A stretch of 5,754 nucleotides of DNA, taken from positions 1 to 5,754 of the forward strand of contig CAAFVD010000080.1 of assembly GCA_900766355.1 (NCBI GenBank). The letters run 5' to 3'. The DNA is from Candidatus Gastranaerophilales bacterium. Lineage in GTDB: Bacteria; Cyanobacteriota; Vampirovibrionia; Gastranaerophilales; Gastranaerophilaceae. Shown piece by piece: positions 5,635 to 5,754 of this stretch; position 1 is the first letter of the stretch, and each line of letters starts with the position of its first letter. The notes beneath the pieces were generated by a model that was given only the letters and a program-made list of their open reading frames with translations, was not told where the DNA came from and searched no databases. A program made the position numbers and the translations under genes.

Positions 5635-5754
5635 ATGTCATTCAGAGCCGACTACTACGCCTCGCACTAAACGGGTACACTCAAATTCAAATCGAAAAAA
5701 TACTTTTTCCGATTATGAATTTTCGATTTTCACCCTCTGCTCGGCTTGCCGAAG
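5635..5754. repeat. Dispersed repeat, copy C (runs into the window end)
   Basis: These 120 bases match 3902-4021 with two mismatches and no gaps. The last 71 bases (5684-5754) are identical to the first 71 of the window. If the molecule is circular, copy C and copy A are the same element and the true length is 5683 bp. If it is linear, this is a third copy and a further membrane-protein gene may follow just past the end. Confidence 0.95.

Noticed and set aside
1..5754. CRISPR array
   Set aside because: The repeat copies are 120 or more bases long and kilobases apart, with genes between them and no short regular spacers.
1..5754. Complete small phage or plasmid genome
   Set aside because: Terminal identity hints at a circle, but no replication, terminase, capsid or lysis gene is seen, and the repeat gives an alternative explanation for the matching ends.

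Overview
The window is AT-rich (about 30% GC judged by eye). It holds a short run of tailed-phage structural genes alongside two paralogous small membrane-protein genes and a gene of unknown function. The minus-strand genes mostly have Shine-Dalgarno sequences (AAAGG, GGAG) and all reading frames close on standard stops. This suggests a low-GC bacterium that uses SD-led translation, or its phage or prophage. A gut Firmicute or Vampirovibrionia-type host is possible, but the sequence does not name one.

Layout. Bases 1-78 are a copy of a dispersed repeat, followed by a -10/-35 promoter and a plus-strand gene for a hydrophobic 144-residue protein (153-587). It converges, across a 31-base hairpin (596-626), on a minus-strand operon reading right to left: a GNAT-fold acetyltransferase-like protein (3830-3435), an Asn/Thr/Ser-rich probable virion protein (3433-2798), a 104-residue protein (2763-2449) and a podovirus-type portal protein (2434-638). 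Bases 3902-4028 hold the second repeat copy, followed by the same promoter and a paralogous membrane protein (4106-4477). That gene converges on a 341-residue minus-strand protein of unknown function (5516-4491) with an N-terminal GYTRSDGT-type motif. A third repeat copy (5635-5754) closes the window.

Two architectural points stand out. First, bases 1-71 and 5684-5754 are identical, so the sequence may be a circular molecule of 5683 bp, or a contig that begins and ends inside a repeat; the sequence alone cannot separate these. Second, the window divides into two cassettes of the same design (3950 and 1733 bp): repeat, then promoter, then a plus-strand membrane protein, converging on minus-strand cargo. 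The two membrane proteins are nearly identical for their first 24 codons and diverge after that.

The phage part is incomplete. A portal and neighbouring head genes are present, but no terminase, major capsid, tail, lysis, integrase or replication gene can be seen. The window is therefore best read as part of a prophage or phage-derived island, or a collapsed repeat-rich assembly, and not as a complete virus. I could not assign a function to the membrane proteins or the 341-residue protein.
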